Assembly: GCF_033958435.1 (NCBI RefSeq)
Contig: NC_134142.1
Span: 97,969,001-98,033,000, forward strand
Origin: Carettochelys insculpta
Lineage: Eukaryota > Chordata > Testudines > Carettochelyidae
Reading direction: 5' to 3'
Length of the DNA: 64,000 bases
Of this stretch, positions 23,156 to 34,902 are shown piece by piece. Position 1 is the stretch's first letter. Each line of letters opens with the position of its first letter. The position numbers were made by a program, and so were the translations under genes. Under the pieces are notes generated by a model. That model saw only the letters and a program-made list of their open reading frames with translations, ran no database searches and was not told the DNA's origin.

Positions 23156-24890
23156 TTATGATAGCTTGTCATGGCTCCAGCAAAGATCAGGCATCCATTG
23201 AGGAAGGCACTTTAAATCACAGTGCAAAAGATGGTCTTTGACTCAAAGAGCTAAAATATGAACACTGTTGTACCTTTCTTTCATACGTGTAGCCAAAGCA
23301 AGGAGGCAAGAAAGGCTACAAACCCACCAATCTTTCCATAGCTTTTCTAATTATCTATAATTTAAACTGTATATACATTTGGGACAACTCCAGTGCAATC
23401 TATACCTAGACAATCTATACCTAGACTTCCATACCTAGCAAGTAAAGATGTTAAGATGGATAAGAACTACTTTCTGCTTCTCATCAATAACATTTGTGGC
23501 AAAGGCCCTTCTTCTCCTTGCTTGTTTCTCCATTTCTACTCCCCGCCCTTGGCAGGATGGGCCTCAGGTAAAGCACCCTCTATTGGCTTTCCCCAGAGTA
23601 GTGGACTGAGGTTCATCTTCCCTTTGGGGTTGGGAGCCCAGCCTCTACACTTCTGCTATCTTCAGCTTAGTAGCCACCTGGGTGTGCATAGGTCTCTCTC
23701 CTCCCCCGCCCCCTTCTCCTAGGAAAGTAGGGTGTTAAAAGTCTTAGGCAGCCGAGAAGTGGAATTAGATGATCCTAATTGGTCCAAGGAAGCCCTATGT
23801 CAGCTGACCGGCATGAGACAACTCCTTTTCATCTGATCCTGCTTGACTTGAAGTAAATTCCCTATTTAATAGGGGAATGGCCTTTTTACCCTTCTAGGGC
23901 TGAGAACTGAGAAGAGCATTTAACCCAATAATTTTAAACTTTAAACATGCATGCCAAAACAAGTAATAGATGCTATGGGAAGCACAGTCTTCAATTTTGT
24001 CCACTGAGAATTACAGCCACCGTAAGATGGTACATTTCATTTAATTGCATACATGAGTACTTGAATGCCACACAGTAACTCTTACAGGAAAAACAAATAA
24101 TCCAGGTTATATTATTCAGCCTATAAACATTGAGAAACATTGTTAAATTAGCAGTTTCTTGAGGAACTGTATATTAATATCAACATTATAAATAACAAGC
24201 ACCCAAGTTACTCTGATTCAGCTATAAAATAGATCTGTGGTATTCATTAAAATCAGATGCCTGCACCAGTTGGTTGTTAAGACTACGATGCTGCAGATTT
24301 CTCTGCCTGATTATTAGTATGCAAACATATCATTGTGTCTTTTCTGTTTTATTTTTAAAAGGAGAAGAAAGCCATTCTCCCAAAAGCAGTTGCAATTTTA
24401 TCCAGTGTGACAGGGTATTACTGCCCTAGGACAGTCTATTACTATTAACTATATGAAAAAAAATCCAAACAAGTAGTAACCAATAGGCCATATTAAAACC
24501 ATTACAAGACATAGAAGAGACCTCAAACCACAAGGGGTGGGGGTCGAAAGCATATTTAGAAGTAACGATAATAAATATAAACATAAATTAATTGTGGTAA
24601 GAATATTATTAAAAGAAGGCAAAGAGCGTGACGAAACAAGAACTGGAGGGTTTGGGTAACAGCTTTAACATTTAGGATTCTGAGACAACAATGCAGATAG
24701 AGCTCAATCCTATAAGCTACTGAGCACCCTGTGGCGAAGTTGATGACAACTGAAATCATTCATCACCTCTTAACATGAAATTCATGGAAAAGAGACCAGT
24801 GAAATGCAGAGAAGAAAAAAGGCAGACATGATTCTACAACTATTGCCGTTAATAATTCCATTATCTTCAGAATGACTACATGCATAACTA

Positions 24891-25590
24891 GGGTCCTAGG
24901 AAATTCACAGTATGAAAACTGTCACAGACTGTGAAATCTGGTCTCCCACCATGAAGGCTAGTCTTTTATGTGCTTTTAACTATATTAAACAGACTTTACA
25001 GGGGAGACCAGTGCTCTAAAACTGGGTGTCCTCACCCAAAAGGAGTTTCAAGATTGTTTTAGAAGAGGCACGAGTACTCAGCTGGCTCCTCCCCACTCCA
25101 CCAGCTAATCCCATGGTAAGGGCTGCCAAAATGAAAGCAGTGGGTATGGTATTGAAACCCTTATTTCTGCACTGCCTTCAGAGCTAGGCAGCTGGAGATA
25201 GCAGCTATTTGTCAAACATCTAGCTCTGAAGGTATTGCCCTGCCAGCAGCAGTGCAGAAAGTAAGGATGGTATTACCATACTATGTCACCCTGACCTCTG
25301 GGCTGCTATTTTCGGAGCTGAGCATCTGGATAGTAGTGGCTTCTGACTGAAGGAGTAGCTCTGCAGGCAGCAGTTCTACCAGCAGAGCTGGGTTCCCTGT
25401 CACCAACAGCAGTGGTGTAGTACTGTAATCCTCCACTACAATAACCTTGTAACCCTCCTTCCCTCAACTCCTTTTTGTGTTGCAATTCTTAGAACACCAT
25501 GAAATATCAGATTTAAATAACTGAAATAATGTAATTTATGATTTTTAAAATCCTACAACCATGAAATTAACTAAAATTGACTGGTTTTTT
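24891..25590. mobile_element. old DNA-transposon remnant, hAT-like, palindromic interior
   Basis: The left end GGGTCCTAGGAAATTCACAG is followed by GACTGTGAAATCTGGTCTCC, a combination I recognise from a roughly 1-kb inverted repeat element of turtle genomes. The interior holds facing copies of TTCTGCACTGCCTTCAGAGC-type sequence around 25170-25260. The right terminus is degraded and no target duplication was found, so the end is approximate. The superfamily is inferred from memory. Confidence 0.5.
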
Positions 25591-26739
25591 TAGAGCTTTA
25601 TGCTTAAATAAAGCACACTTGAAGAAAGTTTTGCAGGTTCAGATGTCTGTGAATTGCAGGACTTACTTAAAGTGGTCAACACTTGTTGAAGATTCTGAAA
25701 TATCTCACATCATTTGCTGAAAGCACAATTACTGCTGTGTATTAAACCATACTAGCTGACCAAGACACAACCTCTTATTTATACCACTTGTTTTCTAAAA
25801 GAAGATTATATTCCCTTCAGATATCTACTATTTCATTTGAAATACAGATATAAGAAAGGCTTTAGCAGCAGCATGTAATCATTCTGACAGTGCGGGCAGA
25901 ATCGCGGGTGATGAAACCCCCCGCTGACCCCGCATGAGCAATCCGTTCGGATCCCCACAGGGCCTCAGACGAGGGCACAGAGGAGCCGGCAGAAAGCCCG
26001 CCCAAGGGCCGCTCCGCTCCTCCGCAGACCAACCCCACCCACCTCCGGCAGGGGGCCTAAGACACAACGCCAGAGACCGGGGAAGAAGCTGACCACTGGC
26101 AGGGTAGGAGCTGGCAAGGGATTGCTTGTGACGAGGGTAAAGCACGAAGAGGAAGGTTATAATAAACAACAATTATATTTATTAATGCCAACGATAATTA
26201 ACAGGTCAACAATATAATAATTAAACTACTACTTTATAACTACCACTCTATATGCTATCTTATTTACCTAGGTTTTAACTTACAATGAGTATAGTTAAGG
26301 GTCCCATTGATGAAGCCACTTTGAGACTTCCCTTGCTAAATACAAGGACAAAAATTTAATGAGCCCTTTTGCCTTCTCTGAGCAATAAGGGGGGGTTTAA
26401 TTTGCCCCCCTCAATTACCCTGGGTAACTGGGTAGGTTACCCTATTGGATACCTCGCGGTCCAGCCGAACAAGGCTCCTTTCCCACTGGCTTATTCAGTG
26501 GGGCTTGGAGAAAAAGGGGAAAAGGAGAGAAGTAGGGACAAAGAGGTAAAAAGGAATATAACTATGGGGATTTAACTTAACAAGTTTAACTATGGGCTTT
26601 GTTAAACAAATGTGCGGTCCAGATAATGGTTTTTTGTTAGATTTAAGCTCACGAAGCCCGGTTTAAAAGTCAGAAAGTTAGTATTCCGGGATGTGGGGTT
26701 TTACGTGTCCGTGTGGTCCGTTGGTCGAGTCCAGTAGTC

Positions 26740-27000
26740 ACGTCCGGTAGTGGAAGGCTGAGGCGGTGACAGCGAGGGCGGTGGTGCTGCGTGAGTCGCA
26801 GACCTTGAGCCTCAGTTGGAATGGGCGCAGTACCCCACCCTATTGATGGGGCCAGTTCGTCCCACTCCACGTCCGCTCTCAGCCTGTTGTTGACGGCGAG
26901 ATCGAAGGTGCCGCAGTGATTTATGTGGCAGACCCTGGGTGCTAAGGGGTGAGGGCGCAGTATCCCACCCTAAAGGTGGGACCAGTTCGACCCTCACCTA
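26740..27000 (-). repeat. two diverged tandem units, period 130 bp, inside the LTR
   Basis: GGGCGCAGTA(C/T)CCCACCC occurs at 26823 and 26953, in each case followed by a GG(T/A)GGG and CCAGTTCG motif and preceded by a (G/T)CGCAGACC-like block. The spacing is 130 bp. Short open frames on the minus strand show the same relation (ELAPSIGWGTAPIP against ELVPPLGWDTAPSP), which reflects the duplication and not a protein gene. Confidence 0.7.
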
Positions 27001-27224
27001 AATTTACCTCAGGGTTATCTGCCTAAGCTCTTTTAGAGAGGGTTATTTCAAGAGTGATTTCAAGCAAAATGCCTCAGCAGAGCGGACTCTGCTGGGCGGC
27101 TGCAGAACTGCAGGCTCTGGAGACAGCTCTTCGCAAATCAGGAGCTCTTCACAAAGTCTTCTGAAGCAGCTGGCAGGCTGGGCGAATGGGAACGGACTAA
27201 CCCCCGAGCGCTGCGGGGCACCGC

Positions 27225-27234
27225 CTTATATTTC
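27225..27234 (-). promoter_or_regulatory. TATA-like box of the solo LTR
   Basis: AAATATAAGG on the minus strand lies about 320 bp inside the 5' end of the LTR, followed downstream by a GC-rich stretch (GGTGCCCCGCAGCG). The position fits a U3 promoter. It might give transcripts through intron 3 in the ANO3 direction. Confidence 0.5.
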
Positions 27235-28806
27235 CTGTACTCATGAATATTTATGATTACATTAACATACGAAAGTTCTGAGGGGCCTGTTTTCAATCAG
27301 GTCCCTCTCCAGGAGCTGCCTTACCTTTGACCAATGAGGGACCTGGATTTTGAAATTCATGATTTGAAATGTCTGTGAGTTCAGGTTACCGGTAAAACCA
27401 ACCGAGACAGAGTGACCGTTACTGGGGCTGCTAACTGGCAGCCTATGTACCTTTTAGAGTCTACCTGCCCCTGTGATGATATTAATGGCCGAAGGCTTGT
27501 ATCCCCTGGCCCACGGGGACGATTATGCCCAAGGGATGAAAAATCCCTGACACATTCCACTAGAAAGATCAATACATTTTGAATGAGAGCAAAAAGGATT
27601 TTAATAGAAAAGAAAAAAGTTTAGCACATTTTGACTGCACTTGTGTTTCTTATTTACTTTATACGTCTCAATCACATACAGTGTACAGTAAAAGATAATG
27701 AAGATGTGAAGAACAGCAGACGGGAAGGAAGAGAATGCGATCCTGGATTTTAAAAGAGAATGTGTACATTTTTGTGACTCATCATTATTCATAAGCATTT
27801 AGTGTAAAGGCGGATATAAAAACTTAACTACATCCATGTAAGCACCAAGGAGAAAAGCTGACCCAATTCAGTGCTTGTACAGCGTAGGCTGAGTTGAAAG
27901 ATCGGCATGCAATGTATTAGGTGTACAAGTAAGGGCATGAGTTCAACCAACTTTATCAGATTTCCATAACACTGCATCTGTAATCAAAAATTAATTTTCA
28001 TAGTTTGAATGATCTTTCTGATATAGAAATGTTCAGTGCATTATCGAATCAGGTCCAAAGTTCCCACAAAAGGGAGCACAGTACCTATTTTTATTCTGAG
28101 GTTTCAGATACAACTGACAAGGTATACTAGATTAGTCACCTTATTTCAGGATTAGTGTTATTCATGCCAATTTTCTGCGCATATATATTTTTACTGGAGA
28201 CAGGAATTCTCCACCATGCAGTATTTGTTCTTCTTATTGATTTCTCTCATCCAATCAATGATTATTCTTCATTGTGCTACATTAAGTGGAGCTTTCCTCA
28301 AAGTCCAAAGATAAATTAATTGTTTTGGGCAGTTTCAGTTCCACCATAATCTTGAAAGGTCACATCACAGTCACATCCAGCTTCCCCAGCACTAAATGTC
28401 ACCATAGATAACATTGAAAAGAAAAAAAGCTATTTTCCATAATTTGTGATTTTAAAACTTTTAAAACTAATGTTCTTCACTTATACCAGCACTTATCTTC
28501 CTCCACCACAATTCACACTGTAAAATACAAAAGTAAGTAAACATTTAACTGCTATTTGGTATTGCTAAAGGCCAAAAAAGAGACATCCCTGTGATGTATG
28601 TTTAAGAAGTTTAATTGTCCAGGTTTTTTTTTTTTTTTTAAATTCAGCCTACCCAAAAAAGGCAGGTAAAGGAATTCACAGTCCCAGGTTTACACTCTAT
28701 TTGGAGGGTTGTAAAATAATGAAACAGCAAAAAAAGCCTCTATTTGCCTGCTAAACAAAACAAACAAACAAAAACAGTCATGTAGCACTTAAAAGACTAA
28801 CGAAAT

Positions 28807-29049
28807 GGCTACATCTACACTATCCCAAAACTTCGAAATGGCCATGCAAATGGCCATTTCAAAATTTACTAATGAAGTGCTGAAATACATATGCAGTGCC
28901 TCATTAGAATGCTGGCAGGCGCGGCACTTCAAAATTGCCGCAGCTCACCCAGACGGCGGTCCTTTTCGAAAGGACCCCGGCCACTTTGAAATCCCCTGAT
29001 TCCTACCTGCATGGCCATTTCGAAGTTTTGGGATAGTGTAGACACGGCC
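28807..29049. mobile_element. MITE nested in the foldback, TSD AAT
   Basis: The 243-bp element starts GGCTACATCTACACTATCCC and ends GGGATAGTGTAGACACGGCC. TIRs extend inwards through AAAACTTCGAAATGGCCAT. AAT is duplicated exactly on both sides, and the empty site can be rebuilt from the other arm of the host foldback. It is a short version of the type at 4557-4847. Confidence 0.9.
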
Positions 29050-29230
29050 AATAAATTATTAGGTGATGAGCTTTTGTGGGACAGAACCACTTCTTCAGAT
29101 CATAGCCTTACCAGAACAGACTCAATATATAAAGCACAGAGGTCCAAAAATTGTTATCAAAGTTGACAAATTTGATAATTTTTGGACCTCTGTGCTTTAT
29201 ATATTGAGTCTGTTCTGGTATGTCTATGAT

Positions 29231-29268
29231 CTGAAGAAGTGGGTCTGTCCCAGGAAAGCTCATCGCTT
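29231..29268 (+). ncRNA. hammerhead-like core, partly degraded
   Basis: CTGAAGA (29231-29237), a stem II GTGGG-TCTGT-CCCA with the closing pair lost (G-G), GAAA (29254-29257), a GC-TCATC-GC stem III, then TT as the cleavage dinucleotide. The order matches the intact core at 14662, but the broken pair suggests weak or no activity. Confidence 0.35.
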
Positions 29269-29798
29269 AATAAATTATTTTATTAGTCTTTAAAGTGCTA
29301 CATGACTGCTTTTTCGTTTTCATAGAATACAAACTAATATGGCTACCTCTCTGTCACCATTTGCCTGCAACTTCAAGGAACAACTATCAGAACAGACTGG
29401 CTGCTTCCTCAGGCTCTCCACCTTGTGGGAAATTTACTTCTTATTTCATTCCCTTATTTTTCCATCATGGACTTGCCAGAAGCTATGACTACTAACATGG
29501 CTGTCATAGTTGATTACTGGCAACTAACTGGCCTTGCTTTTCTGGTTTTTGAAGAGCCACTGGAACCATCAAAAGCTGGCTTGGTTATTCCACTGCTGAG
29601 AAGGAGGGAGCTCCAGATCATTATTCTTGTGGAATTTGAGCATCTGGTTTAATGCCAGGAACTGCAGACTAGGCTTGTTTGCAAACCTCAGACACTTCCA
29701 AGGCAATTTCCTCTTCCTTAGTGATGGTTTCCCACAGCTATTTTGAGAGACTGGGATAATGTAATGCCAATAAAAGAGGTTTCCTTTCTCATCTCTTA

Positions 29799-30236
29799 GG
29801 CTACAGTTACACTAGCAAATTTTGCTGGCAAAACTCCGCTTTTGTCAACAAAACTCATGGAGCGTGTACGCACAAAATGGGATTTGTCAATAGTATCTCA
29901 ACAAAACAGAGCACTTTTACTGGCAGCGTTCTGCCTGAAAGCTTTGAGGCACAATGTTGTTGACAGATTCTGTTGGGGGCAGCTCCATTCCAGAAAGGGT
30001 GAAGCAAAGGGCAGTCAGCCCTCAGCACTGGGTCCCACCCCTCAGGAGTTGTGTGGAACAAGGTTACCACAGCATTTCAAAGGAGCTCTGAAGCTCCCAG
30101 CCAGGGCCATTGCTACTGATGCAGAATGACTGGCAGCAGCTGGGAGCTCAGGGCCCCTTTGAAATGCCAGGCCCCTAAGCAGTTGCCCCCCTTGTCTCCC
30201 AGTTGGCAGGTCTGCCTACTGGGAGATAAATGCCTG
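29799..30236. mobile_element. MITE-related element, right end undefined
   Basis: The left end GGCTACAGTTACACTAGC fits the GTCTACAC-terminus group and is preceded by TTA. The interior has TTTTGTCAACAAAACTC (shared with 21174-21607) and the CATTTCAAAGGAGCTC / GGGCCCCTTTGAAATGCC hairpin shared with 1200-1530. No matching right terminus was found, so the end is a guess. The 95-codon frame inside has no recognisable domain. Confidence 0.5.
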
Positions 30237-30987
30237 GATGGAGCATTTCAAGTTTGCTCTGAGTGCAGAAACATATGATCATTTGCTTTACATGCCAGAA
30301 TAAAACTTGACGGTTTCAAAATCCATAGCTGGGAGCTGAGGGGGAAGAAGAGGACTGCTGAAGCAAATTCAGAGCGTTTTGTGTCATATTTATCCAACTG
30401 TACTGCAAATGGTGATGCTACTGAGTGATAAAAAAGCTTCTAAGTTAGTGTTTCACTGTATATTCCACTTAGTGAATTCAGTAGGTACAGGCTCCCACTG
30501 ACCAAGCGCTATCCACAGTGGCATCCTGTTAGGAAAAATCCTATATCATTTGGGGTGTGTTTTTCATAACCTCAAGTGACAGAAGATTTAGGAATGAAAG
30601 TATCAGTGCAGAAAAAAAAACTTACTCTATGGATTCTCAGTGGGCTTATGCATTGATTAAAGTGCTACTTAAGAGCAGAATTACAAACATATTTTATTGC
30701 TGACAGATGCAGAGAGGCATTAGTAGCATTACCAAAAGCATCTAAGCAGGTTAGTTGCCAAGGTGTTTTTTTGAAAAATATATCCATAGATGCCTTCATA
30801 AATCTGGCACCAATCTTTGAGAGAGTGCACATTAAATCTTTAAAAAGGGATGTGGGGGGAAGCAAGTGGTACCAATGTGCAGTACATGTGGAAGGTAGAT
30901 TGGTGAGCAAAGCATGCTGTGTATCAGATGTTTTCTTGCTCTGCAGTGCTCTAATCCTCCCACTATCCTTGTGTCTTAAAATACACA

Positions 30988-31242
30988 GGGCAGGACTACA
31001 CTACAGGGGAAAGTTGAATTAAGATATGCAATTCCAGCTGCATTAATTACATAGAGATAGAGAATGTACCTTAATTTGGGCTCCAACTCCACCTCCAATA
31101 ATGGAGGTTGACTTCCTTTAGTCCAAAGGGGAGGGGGATAGACAGGAGTACTGTAGTCAACAGGGAGCTATTAGGTGGGAAAATTGAACTCTGTAAAAGA
31201 TACCACAGCAGGGTCGATTTTTCCTGTAGTGAAGACACACCC
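30988..31242. mobile_element. MITE, GTCTACAC-terminus group
   Basis: The 255-bp element has facing ends GGGCAGGACTACACTACAGG and CCTGTAGTGAAGACACACCC. The flanks are ACA and TCA, an inexact 3-bp duplication. The interior contains short palindromes and no gene. Confidence 0.7.
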
Positions 31243-31732
31243 TCAATCTCAAACACAGAGGCATTCCCAAAGAAAGCATAGACAGTGCAATGAGGTTATT
31301 GTTTTCCTTTTCTGTTTGGTTTTGTGCCTATACACCTAAGTCAATTCTATTTGCTCCAAAACATGTAGTAGAGGAAAACATGTCATATGGTGGTTATAAC
31401 TGAAGGCAATGCTTGTATATAAAGGGAAAAGTAGGAATGGAAGTGGTTTAGTATTGAGGACAAAGTAAAATGAACATCAAACGATTGTCAGCTATATAAA
31501 TAACTCTCATGTGGCAGTTTTAAGCACAATGGTAAGAAGCTCATTAAAACTAATTAACATTAATTTTGCTAGCTCTCATCAACCCATTAGGAAATAAAAA
31601 AAACATTTTATGCAATAGCTACTGCTATCTAAATGCTACAGAAGCTCAGAAGAGGACATTTGGGAGGTATTTGTAGAAATTCAACATTACTTGAACGGTC
31701 AGCATCTTGGCTTTTGGATCCAAAAGCTTCTA

Positions 31733-32058
31733 CAGGTTGAACCTCTCTACTCCAGAATGTTCTCATTTGGCAACAGCCATAATTCAATGTGATTTTAGTT
31801 AGCCGGATGACCACTTACTGGGGTGTGGCCAATTCTCCCACAGTTTCATAAAGTTTGTTTACAGCCAGCCATCCTGGCTCTCATTGTTCTGTGCTGTTAT
31901 TTAGCTGTACTTTACTCCTACATGTCTTCTAAGAACCCAGCAAGCAATGGAATTGTTGGTAATGTTGCTAGACATTATCGATCTCCTGTGGTTCGGCAAA
32001 TTCTCTTGTTTGTCATCAATGAGGCCCCAAGGATGCCAGAGTAGAGAGGTTTAATCTG
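31733..32058. mobile_element. Tigger/mariner-like MITE, copy 2
   Basis: It starts CAGGTTGAACCTCTCTACTC after TA and ends GTAGAGAGGTTTAATCTG; the right TA has changed to CA. The interior matches the copies at 15786 and 36774 (TCTGTGCTGTTATTTAGCTG and ACATGTCTTCTAAGAACCCA). The 73-codon frame is part of the repeat. Confidence 0.8.
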
Positions 32059-32576
32059 CAGTAGAAATCCCAGAACAGCAGATTCTAACACATTTACAAT
32101 TAAACTGAAAAATAATTCTTAAAAGTTTCCCTTTAATTTCCTAACTCCCATTAATGAATTCAGCTGCATTATCTTTAAAGCTGAAAACAATTTCCTTTAT
32201 AGGCCTATACCTATGTACAATCCACTCTCTATTAACTCCCAGATAGTATAAATGGCCAGATCCTTGGGCCAGATCCTTGGCTGGTGTAAATCACTGTTAA
32301 CTGAAGGCACATTTAAGTTTACTTAATGAAGTTGGTAAAGCTGTATGAATCAAATCCATCAGATGAACTAGCTCAATATAAGTTAAAAGGGTTTTATGGA
32401 ATATACCTTTAAGGGGGTGGAGGTGGGGAAACATGGTAGAGGTAACTAGAATGCAACCCTGAACACATACTTCTTTTCAAAACCAAATAGGCACAGAAGG
32501 TTTGATTTTCAAAAGGCACAAACTGAGGGTAAAGGCCCAGTTCCCATTCTGAATCACTGGGTGCCTGCATGTTTTA

Positions 32577-34320
32577 CGTGGCATCTACACTATGACATAA
32601 AATCAATTAGCCTGATTTTTCCCAGTGCCTGTCCTCACTGTACATTCTATTAGCTCAATTTCTGAACCACTAAAATCAAGCTGATATCGAAATCCTAAAA
32701 TCATAGTAACTCAATGGGTGTAGAGTTCAATTCAAATTTAAAATTCCAAATGAAGGATAGTGAGGATACGGCATGTCTTTAAATCAAATTCATTAGCCTC
32801 CACAGATGTTTTGTATATGCCCCACAATGCACCACAGTTCTCCACTCTGGCCTCTTACAGCTCCACTGATCTCAGATGAAGAAGATTTAGGCAACAGGAT
32901 CGTTACAATTCAGCACCTACAAACCCATGGCTGTAGGGTCATGAAAAGCTGAAAAAAATCTTCTCTCTTTTGCTTTGCTAGAAGTGCAGCTGTGGGGTCC
33001 ATGCTTCTGCATATACCACTACTAACTGCCTTTTCTGTGTGCTGCCTGGTGCCAGCTGCTGTCCCACACCCACGTGTGAGGTAGGCTGCGGGTGGGCATT
33101 GTGCTTGTTTGGTAGTACGAGAAACTTCTTTTTAGCCATTTACTTGTTGTCCTGACCCCCACATCCCTTGCCTTCCCTCCCCCAGAAACAAGACAGAGCC
33201 TGGAACATTCCCGTGCCCAGCCGCATCATGCGGCTTGACACAGAACCAAAAAAAGGACGTGCTGTGCAAGGTGCCAGGCAGATTGCACATGGTGAGGGTC
33301 AAAATTTTTGGTGGCTGGCTCTGGGTGGGGGGTCCTGTAGCCGCTCAGGGGATGTCTCCCTGGGCGGTCATGATTTTTGGAGCTGGCTGTGGCCAGGGGT
33401 CTTGTAGCCTGAGCCATACATGTCTTAGTGAAGGCAATGTATTGGTTATACATTTACCACAGTTGTCAAAGTAAGGCTTGCAGCAGAGAATATTCTTGTC
33501 CTAAGGGGCTTCTTTTCCAGGTGGAAACCTGGCTGTACTCTGGGGTCTTTTAGCGTGATGAATCATTTGAGTTTCAGTGTGACAACTGTGTGTATTTAGA
33601 TATAAGGGTCTTCTTTGGTAGGAGGCCTAAATCCACATTCAGTTTCCTGAAAGGTCCTCTATGGATGGTCACAATTTTCATGGCTATCAACAATGTACTG
33701 TCTTTTAGCCACCCTGGGCCATTACTGATGATTCATTTGGATTTCAGTGTAACAATGTGTCTACTTAAGTGTAAGGGTCTTCTTTTGCAGGTGGCCTAAA
33801 TCCAGATTCAGTGTCCTGAAAGGGCCTCCATGGGCGAGGTCATGATTTTCGTGGCTGTCAAAAGTATATTGTCTTTTAGTCACCCTGGGCCATTACTGAT
33901 GATTCATTCGAGTTTCAGTGTAGCACCTGTGTCCACTTAGAGTCTGCTTTCCCAGGAGGTGTAAATCAATATCCAAGCCCAAAATAAAGTCTAGGCACAC
34001 AGTTTCAGTGTACCACCCCTGTCTACTTAAACATACTTTACATGGCAGGAGAAAAAGAGGAATGAAATGTGGGAAGATGGCATCATATACCCACAACTAC
34101 TTGTGCAGCCAGAATGCAATGGGGCTCAGGAAACTGTGGGATAGGTTCCCACAATACACTGCTGCAGCACTCGATTTAAGCTACTTGTGTGTGGCAGCAG
34201 TAAGTCAATTTGTGGGGAGCATGTGGGAAGGTGAAGATGCTTAAAACTGAATGGATAAAACACAGCATTAAGAAACTGATTTTAAGAAAATTGATTTTAT
34301 CTTATAGTGTAGATGCAGCC
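32577..34320. mobile_element. 1.74-kb TIR element with internal tandem array, TSD TTA
   Basis: The ends GTGGCATCTACACTATGACA and TTATAGTGTAGATGCAGCC are inverted and continue inwards as AAAATCAATT, and TTA is duplicated exactly at 32574-32576 and 34321-34323. It is the longest member of the GTCTACAC-terminus group. No transposase-like frame was found: frames of 67-79 codons lack known motifs. About 700 bp of its right half is a diverged tandem array. Confidence 0.82.
33290..34010. repeat. diverged tandem array inside the TIR element, up to 169-bp period
   Basis: Two units at 33603 and 33772 are alike over their whole length (AAGGGTCTTCTTT..., CCTAAATCCA(C/G)ATTCAGT, GCCACCCTGGGCCATTACTG or its GTCACC variant). 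The G(A/G)TCA(T/C)(G/A)ATTTT(C/T)(A/G)TGGCT block recurs in diverged form near 33296 and 33367, and the TTTCAGTGT(G/A)AC block near 33570, 33744, 33914 and 34002. So four or five units existed, some shortened. Confidence 0.75.
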
Positions 34321-34489
34321 TTAATGTCAGAGTAATGTATTGGAGTGGAAAGACACCAGGGTGGTCTTGCAAGTTTCATCTTCCATGTTTTTTGTGTAAT
34401 CGTTCATAGAAATACTAGAGGAAAGCTATAGTCTCATTTTTGTCTATTTTGTTTATTGTGGATCATTTTAAAAATATGTAATTATTTCT

Positions 34490-34512
34490 ATAATATAATA
34501 TAATATAATATT
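34490..34512. repeat. (ATAAT)n microsatellite
   Basis: About five uninterrupted AT-rich pentamers. Confidence 0.85.
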
Positions 34513-34902
34513 ACAGGAATAAGAATGCTTCCTTTCCTCACTTTTTACAATTTCTTATAAGACTGTGCACAACATTGTATGCACACATGTGTATAAAAGA
34601 CATGTTTAATGTTCATATGATAATGCCTCGTTTAGTATCAGCCATTACTAACAGTTCACAGCTAGATGAATTGTAGTGAAAGGTGGCAGTATGTTGACTG
34701 TTCATGATCCCAGGCTTAATCCTTAACATTGGCCAGTTTCCTACGTGTTTCTGGCCACAGTTTTCAAAATATTACACTTGTACACTGTTGTATTGGCCCC
34801 TTAACAGCGAGCCTCTTTCTTCAGAAAGATATCCATGGACTATAGGAAATGCCCCAGAGACTTTTTGAATAACCAAAAGCCAGAATTTGTCACAAACAGA
34901 AT

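Larger units (their letters stand above)
25885..27552 (-). mobile_element. solo LTR of an LTR retroelement, TSD CATTC
   Basis: The 1,668-bp unit begins TGACAGTG and ends CCCTGACA on the plus strand (TGTCAGGG...CACTGTCA on the minus strand), so it has TG...CA ends. CATTC is duplicated exactly at 25880-25884 and 27553-27557. It is distinctly more GC-rich than the surrounding intron. On the minus strand it has a TATA-like AATATAAGG (near 27230) and an AATAAA (near 26180), which sets the orientation. No gag, pol or env is attached, so it is the product of LTR-LTR recombination. The class (endogenous retrovirus or other LTR element) cannot be told from the LTR alone. Confidence 0.85.
28774..29357 (+). 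mobile_element. Penelope-like foldback interrupted by a MITE
   Basis: The arms run outwards from about 29163: AGGTCCAAAAATT faces AATTTTTGGACCT, and both continue through ATATTGAGTCTGTTCTGGTA, a GAAGAAGTGG-type core and TAATAAATTATT to a CATGTAGCACTT/AAAGTGCTACATG pair. On the right, a tail with ACAAACTAATATGGCTACCT follows, as in the other foldbacks. The left arm is broken by a 243-bp MITE at 28807-29049. Without that insert the element is about 340 bp. Confidence 0.68.

Noticed and set aside
26670..26997. Similar peptides in two minus-strand frames as a duplicated protein domain
   Set aside because: The similarity is the 130-bp tandem duplication within the solo LTR, a non-coding region.
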